From contig CAJMQM010000006.1 in assembly GCA_905215615.1 (NCBI GenBank), forward strand, positions 1 through 25,051: a stretch of 25,051 nt of DNA. Reading direction: 5' to 3'. The stretch comes from an uncultured bacterium. Lineage in GTDB: Bacteria > Bacillota > Clostridia > TANB77 > CAG-508. The position numbers were made by a program, and so were the translations under genes. Below are positions 1 to 6,446 of the stretch, one piece after another; the first letter of the stretch is position 1, and each line of letters begins with the position of its first letter. The notes below the pieces were generated by a model. That model was given only the letters and a program-made list of their open reading frames with translations. It was not told the DNA's origin and ran no database searches.

Positions 1-1
1 A

Positions 2-562
2 TTTGATGTATGTTCACCACACAATTTTAATTATCAAGTTTTTGAAGAACAAATGTTAGAAGTTTTAAGAGAAGTTTGCAAAGAATATACCAATACGAAA
101 AAACTAGAAGAAATTGCAAAACAAACAAAAACAAAACAAAGGAAAGAATTTGATATAAAAAAGCAAATAGAATCTTTTAAACAAGCAATAGACAATGAAA
201 CTAGAAAGTTGGAAGTAATGTATGATGACAGATTGGCAGGAATTATTACACTTGACGAATATATGAAAAATGCAAATAGAATAAAAGAGATTGTAAAAGG
301 ATATGAGCAAAACATCAAAGAACTTGAACAAGAATTATTCGGAGAAAATAATAAAACAAAAAGTGAAAGTAAATTAGATCATTTAATAGAGGAGTTTCTT
401 AATATGGAGAAACCAACAAAAGAAATAATTAGAGAATTTATAGAAAAAATTGAAATTCATAGCGACAAGCAAGTTGATATTTATTTCAATTTTAAACCAT
501 TACAAGATTTAAATAATAATTTTATATGTGCTAGAAAAGAATATGAGAAAAAAGTAGGATAG
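2..562 (+). CDS. Large serine recombinase, C-terminal part (5' end outside window)
   Basis: The reading frame is open from the window edge, so only the C-terminal 186 residues are visible and the true start lies upstream. The first residues (CSPHNFNYQVFEEQ) look like the end of the recombinase zinc beta-ribbon, with the last Cys followed by SPH. A long Lys/Glu-rich coiled coil follows, then a terminal segment (REFIEKIEIHSDKQVDIYFNF) typical of large serine recombinases of Firmicutes mobile elements. This family performs site-specific integration and excision through an N-terminal catalytic serine domain, which is not visible here. The stop codon lies only about 8 bases before GH94-like coding sequence resumes, placing the gene at the very end of an integrated element. 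Family assignment is fairly secure; the type of element (phage, transposon, ICE, skin-like) cannot be told from this window. Confidence 0.82.
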   Translation, partial: FDVCSPHNFNYQVFEEQMLEVLREVCKEYTNTKKLEEIAKQTKTKQRKEFDIKKQIESFKQAIDNETRKLEVMYDDRLAGIITLDEYMKNANRIKEIVKGYEQNIKELEQELFGENNKTKSESKLDHLIEEFLNMEKPTKEIIREFIEKIEIHSDKQVDIYFNFKPLQDLNNNFICARKEYEKKVG

Positions 563-572
563 AAAAAAATGT
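555..572. other. Candidate element/chromosome junction (att site)
   Basis: The recombinase frame stops at 560-562. A different frame that was closed by TAG at 555-557 then immediately becomes a well-conserved GH94 C-terminal region from the TGT codon at 570. The switch from element to host coding sequence within about 15 bases suggests that the recombination site lies here. Large serine recombinases use short crossover cores, so the exact dinucleotide cannot be read without the other junction. This is inferred from the juxtaposition only. Confidence 0.45.
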
Positions 573-1073
573 CCACAACAACAATATACTCACGGAGCAA
601 TATGGGTTATAATTGCAGAAAGTATGTTAGGCTTTGGAGATAAAGGTGTAGAATTTTTTAGAATGATAAATCCAATAGAACATTCTAGAACAAAAGATTC
701 GGCAAATAAATATAAAGTAGAGCCATATGTAATGCCAGCAGATGTATATGGACAAGGAAACCTTTCAGGAAGAGGAGGTTGGACTTGGTATACAGGTTCT
801 AGTAGTTGGATGTATGAGGCAGGAATAAAATATATTTTAGGATTAAATATTGTAAAAGACTTTTTAAGGATGAAGCCATGTATTCCAAAAGATTGGAAGG
901 AATATTCCATAAAATATAGGTATGGAAGTAGCATTTATAACATTAATGTAAAAAATGAAAATGGAAAAAATACGGGAGTAGAAAAATTTATAGTAAATGG
1001 AGAAGAAATACCAGACAAACAGCTTAAGTTAAATAAGATGGGTGGAATTTATCACATTGACATCATAATGTAA
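570..1073 (+). pseudogene. 3' fragment of a cyclic beta-glucan synthase / GH94 phosphorylase-like gene
   Basis: The frame reads CPQQQYTHGAIWVIIAES, then INPIEHSRT, VEPYVMPADVYG, GRGGWTWYTGSSSWMY, and MKPCIPKDWKEY. These are hallmark C-terminal motifs of GH94 (cellobiose phosphorylase) domains, including those of very large NdvB-type cyclic beta-1,2-glucan synthases. Only about 168 residues remain, while GH94 enzymes have about 800 or more residues and NdvB-type proteins about 2,800. The homology has no start codon and no ribosome site; an internal ATG at 624 is unlikely to be a real start. The catalytic Asp region and the whole barrel are missing on this side. The simplest reading is that the gene was interrupted by the element carrying the adjacent recombinase. 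The other part may lie at the far end of that element, and excision could restore it. Confidence 0.75.
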
Positions 1074-1156
1074 CAAAATACAACAAAATGTAACAAAAAA
1101 TAAATATTATAAAATTTTTGTTTCTAAAATGTTACAAAAATTTTACAAAATAACAA
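1069..1156. promoter_or_regulatory. Clustered TGTAACA/TTACAA repeats, probable response-regulator binding sites
   Basis: AACAAAAT or a close variant recurs at 1072, 1082 and 1092 (10-base period), with TGTAACA at 1069 and 1089. TGTTACA appears in the opposite orientation at 1130, and TTACAA repeats at 1132 and 1143 with an 11-base period, one helical turn. PhoB/PhoP/WalR regulators bind direct hexamer repeats spaced by about one turn. The cluster sits just upstream of the promoter of such a regulator, so autoregulation is likely but inferred. Confidence 0.45.
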
Positions 1157-1164
1157 GAAATATC

Positions 1165-1193
1165 TTGTACAAATTATTTTAATGTGATATAAA
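1165..1193 (+). promoter_or_regulatory. Promoter of the response regulator gene
   Basis: TTGTAC at 1165-1170, a 17-base spacer, and TATAAA at 1188-1193 preceded by TGA at 1185-1187 give a good sigma-A promoter with an extended -10. Transcription would begin near 1200, leaving a leader of about 38 bases before the GTG start at 1238. Confidence 0.7.
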
Positions 1194-1237
1194 TATATAT
1201 AAATAATAGGCTTATCAAATGAAAGGTGGGGCTGTTT

Positions 1238-1984
1238 GTGGAAGAAAAATATGAGAGTAACTATGAGAAAAAGAAAATTTTAATTGTTGATGATGAAAAG
1301 CCAATTGTAGAGATTTTAACTTACAATTTACAAAAAGAAGGGTATGAAACCATAGAAGCTTATGATGGGGAGCAAGCAATAAACTTAGCGTTAACAAAAA
1401 AACCAGACTTAATATTACTTGATATAATGCTTCCAAAAGTGGATGGACTAACTGTTTGTAAGAGAATAAGACATACACTATCAAATGTACCAATTCTAAT
1501 ATTGTCTGCAAAAGACGAAGAAATAGACAAGATATTGGGGTTAGAACTAGGTGCAGATGATTATATTACAAAACCTTTTAGTGTAAGAGAACTAATGGCT
1601 AGAGTAAAAGCAAATTTAAGAAAGTCAGAAGTTATACAAGACACAGACCAACAAGTAGAAGAAACTACTGATGATGATGGAACTAAAATAGAAGTAGGAG
1701 AACTAAAATTAGATTTAGACAAATTCGAAGTAAGAGCAAGAGGAGAAGTAATAGACCTAACTTTAAGGGAATTTGAAGTTTTAAAATATTTAGCAAACCA
1801 ACCTGGACAAGTAGTAACAAGAGAAACTCTATTAGAAAAGGTATGGGGGTATGAATATTTTGGAGATATTAGAACAGTAGATGTTACAGTAAGAAGAATT
1901 AGAGAGAAAATAGAAAAAGATACTTCAAACCCTAAAATATTAATTACTAAAAGAGGAGTAGGTTATTATATATCTGCAAGATAA
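1238..1984 (+). CDS. OmpR/PhoB-family response regulator (PhoP/WalR type)
   Basis: This is a DNA-binding response regulator of 248 residues. The receiver domain (about 13-127) has the acidic pair DD at 18-19, phospho-acceptor Asp62 in LLDIMLP, and the conserved Lys in ITKPFS. The C-terminal winged helix (about 150-248) has the family signature LTLREFEVLKYL...VWGY...VDVTVRRIREKIE. A GTG at 1226 is in frame, but the site AAAGGTGGGG at 1222-1231 overlaps it and lies about 6 bases before the GTG at 1238, so 1238 is preferred. The sequence resembles both PhoP and WalR/VicR of Firmicutes, and I cannot separate the two. The downstream kinase is its likely partner. A strong hairpin terminator separates the two genes, so they may not be expressed in equal amounts. 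The upstream repeats suggest self-regulation. Confidence 0.9.
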   Translation: MEEKYESNYEKKKILIVDDEKPIVEILTYNLQKEGYETIEAYDGEQAINLALTKKPDLILLDIMLPKVDGLTVCKRIRHTLSNVPILILSAKDEEIDKILGLELGADDYITKPFSVRELMARVKANLRKSEVIQDTDQQVEETTDDDGTKIEVGELKLDLDKFEVRARGEVIDLTLREFEVLKYLANQPGQVVTRETLLEKVWGYEYFGDIRTVDVTVRRIREKIEKDTSNPKILITKRGVGYYISAR

Positions 1985-1995
1985 TATTTTTTATA

Positions 1996-2034
1996 AAATG
2001 GGCAAATGGGGAAGACCCATTTGCCTATTTTGTT
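1996..2034 (+). terminator. Terminator between response regulator and kinase
   Basis: A perfect 10-bp stem, GGCAAATGGG at 2001-2010 with CCCATTTGCC at 2016-2025, has loop GAAGA and is extended by A/T pairs. It is followed by TATTTTGTT. This is a strong intrinsic terminator placed inside an apparent two-component operon. Confidence 0.85.
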
Positions 2035-2035
2035 A

Positions 2036-2070
2036 AGGTTTATAGGTAAAACCTAAAAAAATCTAAATTA
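2036..2070 (+). promoter_or_regulatory. Pseudoknot-like leader motif, copy A (upstream of the kinase gene)
   Basis: AGGTTT at 2036-2041 can pair with AAACCT at 2049-2054. The loop TAGGT at 2043-2047 can pair with ATCTA at 2061-2065 across an A-only linker, giving an H-type pseudoknot. GGTTTATAGGTA and CTAAATT occur here with a start-to-start spacing of 26 bases, exactly as in copy B at 6114-6147. TAGGT can alternatively pair with ACCTA at 2051-2055. The function is unknown; it may be a regulatory RNA element. Confidence 0.4.
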
Positions 2071-2093
2071 TTATACAAGGAATAATAGAAAAA

Positions 2094-3500
2094 ATGAAAA
2101 AAAATGTTCAAAATAAAATAGTTTTAATCTTTTTCATTATTGGAATATTGCTAATAGCTGGTATATCTGGATTTGCAATATATATTTTGCAAAAAGCAAA
2201 TACAGTAGCAGATGTAAGTAGTCAAATTAGGGAGTTTATAATAGTAGCTATAATAGCAATTATTTTTTACTGCTTAATAACTTTAGTAATAAAATATTTT
2301 GTATCTAAATCTGTTGTAAAGCCTATTAATAGGCTAATAGAAAGTGCAGAAAAAATGGCTAATGGTCAAAACATGGATATATCAAATATTTTAAATGAAA
2401 AAACAGAAGTAGATGAGTTAGTTAATGCCTTTAATTTAATGACAAGAGAATTAAACCAAAAGTTAACAGAAGTAAATAGACAAAAGAAGCAAATTGAAAC
2501 TATTTTATTACATATGACAGATGGTGTTATTGCATTTGATATGAACGGGGAAATTATACATATAAATCCAGCTGCTAAATCTCTTCTTGAATTAACAGAC
2601 AAAGAAGATACTTTTGAAAAAATGTTTAAAAAATTAAAAATAGATATAAACTTAGAAAAAATTATTTATTTGGAAAACTGGACTTCATCAGAACAAAAAA
2701 TAGAAGTGGGAAATAAAGCAGTGAACTTGTTTTTTGCTCCATTTCAGGATGAAAACGACAAGCCAACAGGTATAATGGTGCTTATTCAAGATATTACAGA
2801 ACATGTAAAATTAGACAATATGAGAAGAGAATTTGTTGCAGATGTGTCACATGAGCTAAAAACACCTATTACTTCTATTATGGGGTATGCAGATACATTA
2901 CTTGAGGAAGAATACGATAAAGAAACACAAAATAGATTTTTAGGAGTAATTGCATCAGAAGCTAGAAGGATGGCAAAACTTGTAACAGATTTACTTACTC
3001 TTTCAAGATATGATAATAATAAGATAAAAAGAGAAGTTACACAGTTTGACTTAGGAGATTTAACAAAAGGTTGTCAAGAAAAATTAAAATTTGAGATAGA
3101 AAAAAAGCATCATAATGTGGAGTGCTTTGTTACTGCAAATGTACCACCTGTTCAAGCAGATAAAGACGGAATAGAAAGGGTAATTTTAAATATACTTTCA
3201 AATGCTATAAAATATACACCAGAAAATGGTACTATAAAGGTATATGTAGGTTTTGTTTATAATGATGCATATATAAAAATTATAGATAATGGTATAGGAA
3301 TACCAGAAAAAGACTTGTCTAGAATTTTTGAGAGGTTCTATAGAGTAGATAAAGCTAGAAGTAGAGAATTTGGAGGTACTGGACTAGGACTTTCAATTGC
3401 ACAAGAAATACTTACAAAAAATAATGGAAGCATAGACATAAAGAGTAAAGTAGGGGAAGGAACAGAAGTAGTTATTAGAATTCCAGTTATAAAGCATTGA
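2094..3500 (+). CDS. Membrane sensor histidine kinase (PhoR/WalK type)
   Basis: The kinase has 468 residues. Two transmembrane segments (about 9-31 and 48-68) flank an outside loop of only about 16 residues, so the input is probably membrane- or PAS-derived rather than a large sensory domain. A HAMP linker (about 69-120), a PAS domain (about 131-235, DGVIAFDMNGEI) and the HisKA dimerisation helix with phospho-accepting His253 (VADVSHELKTPITSI) follow. The ATPase domain has the N box around residue 370 (SNAIKYTPENG), DNGIGIP, and GGTGLGLSIA. The H box resembles PhoR (KTPITSI.GY) more than WalK, while the short extracellular loop recalls streptococcal VicK. There is little ribosome-site sequence before the ATG (ACAAGGAATAATAG). 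It would phosphorylate the upstream regulator. The gene is preceded by a terminator and by the duplicated leader motif. Confidence 0.9.
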   Translation: MKKNVQNKIVLIFFIIGILLIAGISGFAIYILQKANTVADVSSQIREFIIVAIIAIIFYCLITLVIKYFVSKSVVKPINRLIESAEKMANGQNMDISNILNEKTEVDELVNAFNLMTRELNQKLTEVNRQKKQIETILLHMTDGVIAFDMNGEIIHINPAAKSLLELTDKEDTFEKMFKKLKIDINLEKIIYLENWTSSEQKIEVGNKAVNLFFAPFQDENDKPTGIMVLIQDITEHVKLDNMRREFVADVSHELKTPITSIMGYADTLLEEEYDKETQNRFLGVIASEARRMAKLVTDLLTLSRYDNNKIKREVTQFDLGDLTKGCQEKLKFEIEKKHHNVECFVTANVPPVQADKDGIERVILNILSNAIKYTPENGTIKVYVGFVYNDAYIKIIDNGIGIPEKDLSRIFERFYRVDKARSREFGGTGLGLSIAQEILTKNNGSIDIKSKVGEGTEVVIRIPVIKH

Positions 3501-3525
3501 TAAAATGCAAATTTTAATGTATAAT
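3497..3525 (+). promoter_or_regulatory. Promoter of the lepB-holB-ricT group
   Basis: TTGATA at 3497-3502 overlaps the kinase stop codon. After a 17-base spacer comes TATAAT at 3520-3525, a close sigma-A match. It suggests that the downstream genes are transcribed independently of the two-component pair. Confidence 0.65.
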
Positions 3526-3560
3526 TTTAAAAGTATATTAAGTAAGAAGGAAGAGTAAAA

Positions 3561-4202
3561 ATGAGTGATAGAGTTAAAGATATTTTAGAGTGGATTTTAT
3601 GTATTGTTATAGCTTTAGTTTTAGCATTACTAATACGTTATTATATAGGAACACCAACAATAGTAAAACTGGTATCTATGAAGCCTACTTTATTACAAGA
3701 TGATAGGCTTATTTTAAATAGATGGGGAAGAACTACTAAAAAGTTACCAGAAAGAGGAGACATTATAACTTTTGAAGCTCCAACAAATGCTAGATGGTCA
3801 AAAGAAAATCAAGATTTATCAAATCCAATTGCTAAGTACGAAAACGAGCCAAGCAATATATGGGAAAGCTTTGTACACAATGTATTAGAAATTGGCAAAG
3901 AAAGTTATATTAAAAGAGTTATAGCACTTCCAGGTGAACATGTGGAAATAAAAGATGACAAAGTTTATATAAATGGAGAAGAGCTACAAGAAGATTATCT
4001 TCAACCAGGAGTTGTAACTAATATGGGTGAATCTGGAGTTTATTCGGATTTTATAGTTCCAGAAAATTGTGTATTTGCAATGGGGGACAATAGAACACAG
4101 TCTACAGATTGTAGAGTATTTGGATGTATACCATTAGAAAAAATAGAAGGTAAAGTTTGGATTAGATTTTGGCCACTTAATAAATTTGGAAAAATAAATT
4201 AA
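3561..4202 (+). CDS. lepB: Signal peptidase I
   Basis: This membrane-bound endopeptidase removes signal peptides from exported proteins and has 213 residues. One N-terminal membrane anchor (about 10-29) is followed by the catalytic box SMKPTL with nucleophile Ser39. Then come GDIITF, YIKRVIALPGE with general base Lys118, and the C-terminal box GDNRTQSTDCRVFG. Two family positions deviate: the residues before SM are KLV rather than the usual GxS context, and DSR in the last box is DCR. An insert of about 40 residues rich in polar and acidic positions lies between GDIITF and the Lys box. Both catalytic residues are present, so it should be active. The ATG is preceded by GAAGGAAGAG. It lies 18 bases before holB. 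Confidence 0.92.
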   Translation: MSDRVKDILEWILCIVIALVLALLIRYYIGTPTIVKLVSMKPTLLQDDRLILNRWGRTTKKLPERGDIITFEAPTNARWSKENQDLSNPIAKYENEPSNIWESFVHNVLEIGKESYIKRVIALPGEHVEIKDDKVYINGEELQEDYLQPGVVTNMGESGVYSDFIVPENCVFAMGDNRTQSTDCRVFGCIPLEKIEGKVWIRFWPLNKFGKIN

Positions 4203-4220
4203 TAAAAAGGGAGAATAAAT

Positions 4221-5138
4221 TTGGATTTTAATAATTTAATAGGAAATTCAAAGATAAAAGAATATTTAACAAACACTGCTTCAAAAAATCAAAATCTTCA
4301 TAGCTATATATTTGCAGGAAGAGAAGGAATAGGCAAAAAGCTTTTTGCTATGAATTTTGCAAAAATGCTATTATGCATGGAAGATAAAAAGCCTTGCAAT
4401 TCTTGTAAATCATGTATTAGCTTTGATGGTGGTAACCATACAGATTTTATGATGATAAATGCAGATGATGGCAAAAGCATAAAAATAGAGCAGATACGTT
4501 TAATGCAGGAAAAAGTTGTAGAAAAACCGATAATATCTAATAAAAAAGTATATATAATAAATGATGCAGAGCTTATGACTAAAGAAGCACAAAACTGCTT
4601 ATTAAAAACTTTAGAAGAACCACCAGAATATGTTATAATTATTCTAATTGTCTCTAATGAAAGCAAACTATTAAATACAGTAAAATCAAGATGTGTTAAA
4701 ATAGAATTTTCAAAATTATCAAATGAAGAAATAAACAATTATTTAGAAAAAAGTGGAATAGAAAAATTATCAAGTTCAATGTTAGAACAATGCGATGGTA
4801 GTTTAAAATCTGCATTAACAATAGGAGAAAAGGCAGAAGAATATAAAGAAATAGAAAAAATAATAGATAACTTAAGTAAACAAGATATTGCAAAAATATG
4901 GAATTCATCAGAGATATTATACAAGTCACAAGACGAAATATTTGACTTTTTAGATTATATAAATGTTATATTATATAATAAATTAATAAAAGACGATAAA
5001 ATAGCTTATATAAACTCTATAAACACAGTTGAGCAAACTAAAAAAAATTTGCTAGCAAATGCAAATTACAATATGTGTATAGACAGTCTGTTACTAAAAT
5101 TATGGGAGGAATTTAATGGAAAATGTAATAGGAGTTAG
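4221..5138 (+). CDS. holB: DNA polymerase III subunit delta' (clamp-loader)
   Basis: This 305-residue AAA+ subunit belongs to the clamp loader that places the beta clamp on DNA. Features seen are the Walker-A-like GREGIGKK (about 33-40), a zinc cluster of four cysteines in LLCMEDKKPCNSCKSC, the region NDAELMTKEAQNCLLKTLEEPP, and the SRC motif (KSRCVKIEF). The start is TTG at 4221, with AAAGGGAG about 6 bases upstream; no ATG lies nearby. The last 23 bases overlap ricT, which suggests translational coupling. The holB-ricT order matches the holB-yaaT neighbourhood of Bacillus, supporting the call. In Bacillus tmk normally precedes holB; here lepB does. Confidence 0.9.
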   Translation: MDFNNLIGNSKIKEYLTNTASKNQNLHSYIFAGREGIGKKLFAMNFAKMLLCMEDKKPCNSCKSCISFDGGNHTDFMMINADDGKSIKIEQIRLMQEKVVEKPIISNKKVYIINDAELMTKEAQNCLLKTLEEPPEYVIIILIVSNESKLLNTVKSRCVKIEFSKLSNEEINNYLEKSGIEKLSSSMLEQCDGSLKSALTIGEKAEEYKEIEKIIDNLSKQDIAKIWNSSEILYKSQDEIFDFLDYINVILYNKLIKDDKIAYINSINTVEQTKKNLLANANYNMCIDSLLLKLWEEFNGKCNRS

Positions 5139-6033
5139 ATTTAAAAGACCAGGTAAAATATATTTTTTTGATTCTGGTAATATAGATGTAAAAATTAAAG
5201 ATAAAGTTATTGTGGAAACAGCTATGGGGCAAGAAATAGGAGAAGTACTAGTTAATAATAAAAACCTTATTAATAATAAAATAAAAAGTACATTAAAACC
5301 AATAATAAGAGTTGCCACAGAAAAGGATTTAAAGCATTTTGAAGAAAATAAGGAAAAAGAAAAAGAGGCTTTTAAAATATGCGAAGAGAAAATAAAGAAG
5401 CATAAATTAGATATGCATTTAGTAGATACTGCTTATACTTTTGATAATGCAAAATTACTATTTTATTTTACAGCAGATAATAGAATAGACTTTAGAGAAC
5501 TTGTAAAAGAATTAGCATCAATTTTTAAAACAAGAATAGAATTAAGACAAATAGGAGTTAGAGACCAAGTAAGAAGAATAGGTGGAAATGGAGTTTGTGG
5601 AAGGGAATTATGTTGCTGTACATTTTTAAATAATTTTGATACAGTATCTATAAAAATGGCAAAAGAACAAAATATTGCGTTAAATCCATCAAAGATTTCT
5701 GGAAATTGTGGAAGACTTATGTGTTGTTTAAGATATGAACAAGAAGCATATGAAGAAAAATTAAAAAGGCTTCCTAAAGTTGGAGCAATAGTAAAAACAG
5801 ATGATGGTGAAGGCACAGTAGATAATGTAGAAATATTAAAAGAAATTGTTAGAGTAAAAATTAAAGATGGAGAAGATACTTTCTACAAAAAATACCCTGT
5901 ATCTGAAATAAAAATAATAAAGAATATTGAAACAAAAGAATTAGACCAAGAAGAAAAAGAAAACTTAAAAGAATTGGAAAAGCTAGAAAAATTGGATGAA
6001 ATAGATAATGCAGTTAATGATGAAGATATGTAG
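5116..6033 (+). CDS. ricT: PSP1-domain protein RicT (YaaT)
   Basis: This is a 305-residue PSP1-family protein. The N-terminus reads VIGVRFKRPGKIYFF and the core carries the conserved cysteine signature GVCGRELCCCTF...GNCGRLMCCLRYE. In Bacillus RicT, such cysteines help bind Fe-S clusters in the RicA-RicF-RicT complex that modulates RNase Y processing and development. The C-terminal tail (last 40 or so residues) is a Glu/Lys-rich, probably disordered or coiled segment. GGGAGG at 5104-5109, inside the end of holB, gives a good ribosome site for the ATG at 5116. The Ric partners are not in this window. Function is transferred from Bacillus; family assignment is firm. Confidence 0.88.
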   Translation: MENVIGVRFKRPGKIYFFDSGNIDVKIKDKVIVETAMGQEIGEVLVNNKNLINNKIKSTLKPIIRVATEKDLKHFEENKEKEKEAFKICEEKIKKHKLDMHLVDTAYTFDNAKLLFYFTADNRIDFRELVKELASIFKTRIELRQIGVRDQVRRIGGNGVCGRELCCCTFLNNFDTVSIKMAKEQNIALNPSKISGNCGRLMCCLRYEQEAYEEKLKRLPKVGAIVKTDDGEGTVDNVEILKEIVRVKIKDGEDTFYKKYPVSEIKIIKNIETKELDQEEKENLKELEKLEKLDEIDNAVNDEDM

Positions 6034-6113
6034 TAAAAAGAAGTAGTATAAGGCTAAATAATAAATAATTATATGGTTTTAAAATAGTATATAAATAACT
6101 TGTAATAGAAAAT

Positions 6114-6150
6114 GGGTTTATAGGTAGCCCTTACAAAAACCTAAATTTAC
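6114..6150 (+). promoter_or_regulatory. Pseudoknot-like leader motif, copy B (upstream of ferredoxin)
   Basis: GGGTT at 6114-6118 can pair with AGCCC at 6126-6130 (one G-T pair). The loop TAGGT at 6121-6125 is perfectly complementary to ACCTA at 6139-6143 across an A-rich linker. It shares GGTTTATAGGTA and CTAAATT with copy A at 2036, with the same 26-base spacing, while the intervening bases differ. It ends a few bases before the ferredoxin ribosome site (AAAGGTGGTG at 6153-6162), so folding could influence translation. A weak TATAAA at 6090-6095 would start transcription just upstream. Confidence 0.42.
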
Positions 6151-6168
6151 AAAAAGGTGGTGAAAAAA

Positions 6169-6339
6169 ATGGCATACAAAATTACAGATAAATGTATTAG
6201 CTGTGGAGCATGTGCAGCATCTTGTCCAGTAAGTTGCATTTCACAAGGAGATGGAAAATACGAAATAGATGCCAGCCAATGCATTAGTTGCGGAACATGT
6301 GCAGGAGTTTGCCCAGTAGAAGCACCAGAAGCAGAGTAG
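6169..6339 (+). CDS. 2[4Fe-4S] ferredoxin (clostridial type)
   Basis: This 56-residue low-potential electron carrier has two cluster motifs, C9-x2-C12-x2-C15-x3-C19-P and C38-x2-C41-x2-C44-x3-C48-P, the classic clostridial arrangement. An extra Cys23 is present. GTG at 6157 is in frame, but AAAGGTGGTG overlaps it and serves the ATG at 6169. The ferredoxin faces the minus-strand oxidoreductase operon across a shared terminator and is a natural electron acceptor for it, though the two are transcribed separately. The leader carries the duplicated pseudoknot-like motif. Confidence 0.95.
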   Translation: MAYKITDKCISCGACAASCPVSCISQGDGKYEIDASQCISCGTCAGVCPVEAPEAE

Positions 6340-6377
6340 AATTTAATTATTATACATATATAAAACTATTTTCACAT

Positions 6378-6417
6378 AAAAAAAGAAGTAAACCATATAT
6401 GATTTACTTCTTTTTTT
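6378..6417. terminator. Bidirectional terminator between ferredoxin and porB
   Basis: A 15-bp stem is formed by AAAAAAAGAAGTAAA at 6378-6392 and its complement at 6403-6417, with a 10-base loop containing CATATATG. Runs of T follow on both strands, fitting two convergent genes. Confidence 0.9.
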
Positions 6418-6446
6418 ATAATAGTTTATAAAAGCAATTTTTATGC

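Noticed and set aside
624..1073. A complete 149-residue gene starting at ATG 624
   Set aside because: GH94 homology extends upstream of 624 to about 570 and there is no ribosome site at 624, so this is an internal Met of a broken gene.
2036..2070. preQ1-I riboswitch identity for the twin leader motif
   Set aside because: The overall layout (stem, loop, A-rich tail pairing back to the loop) is similar, but the cytosine just before the 3' stem strand that recognises preQ1 is not present (A here, G in copy B). The downstream genes are also unrelated to queuosine.
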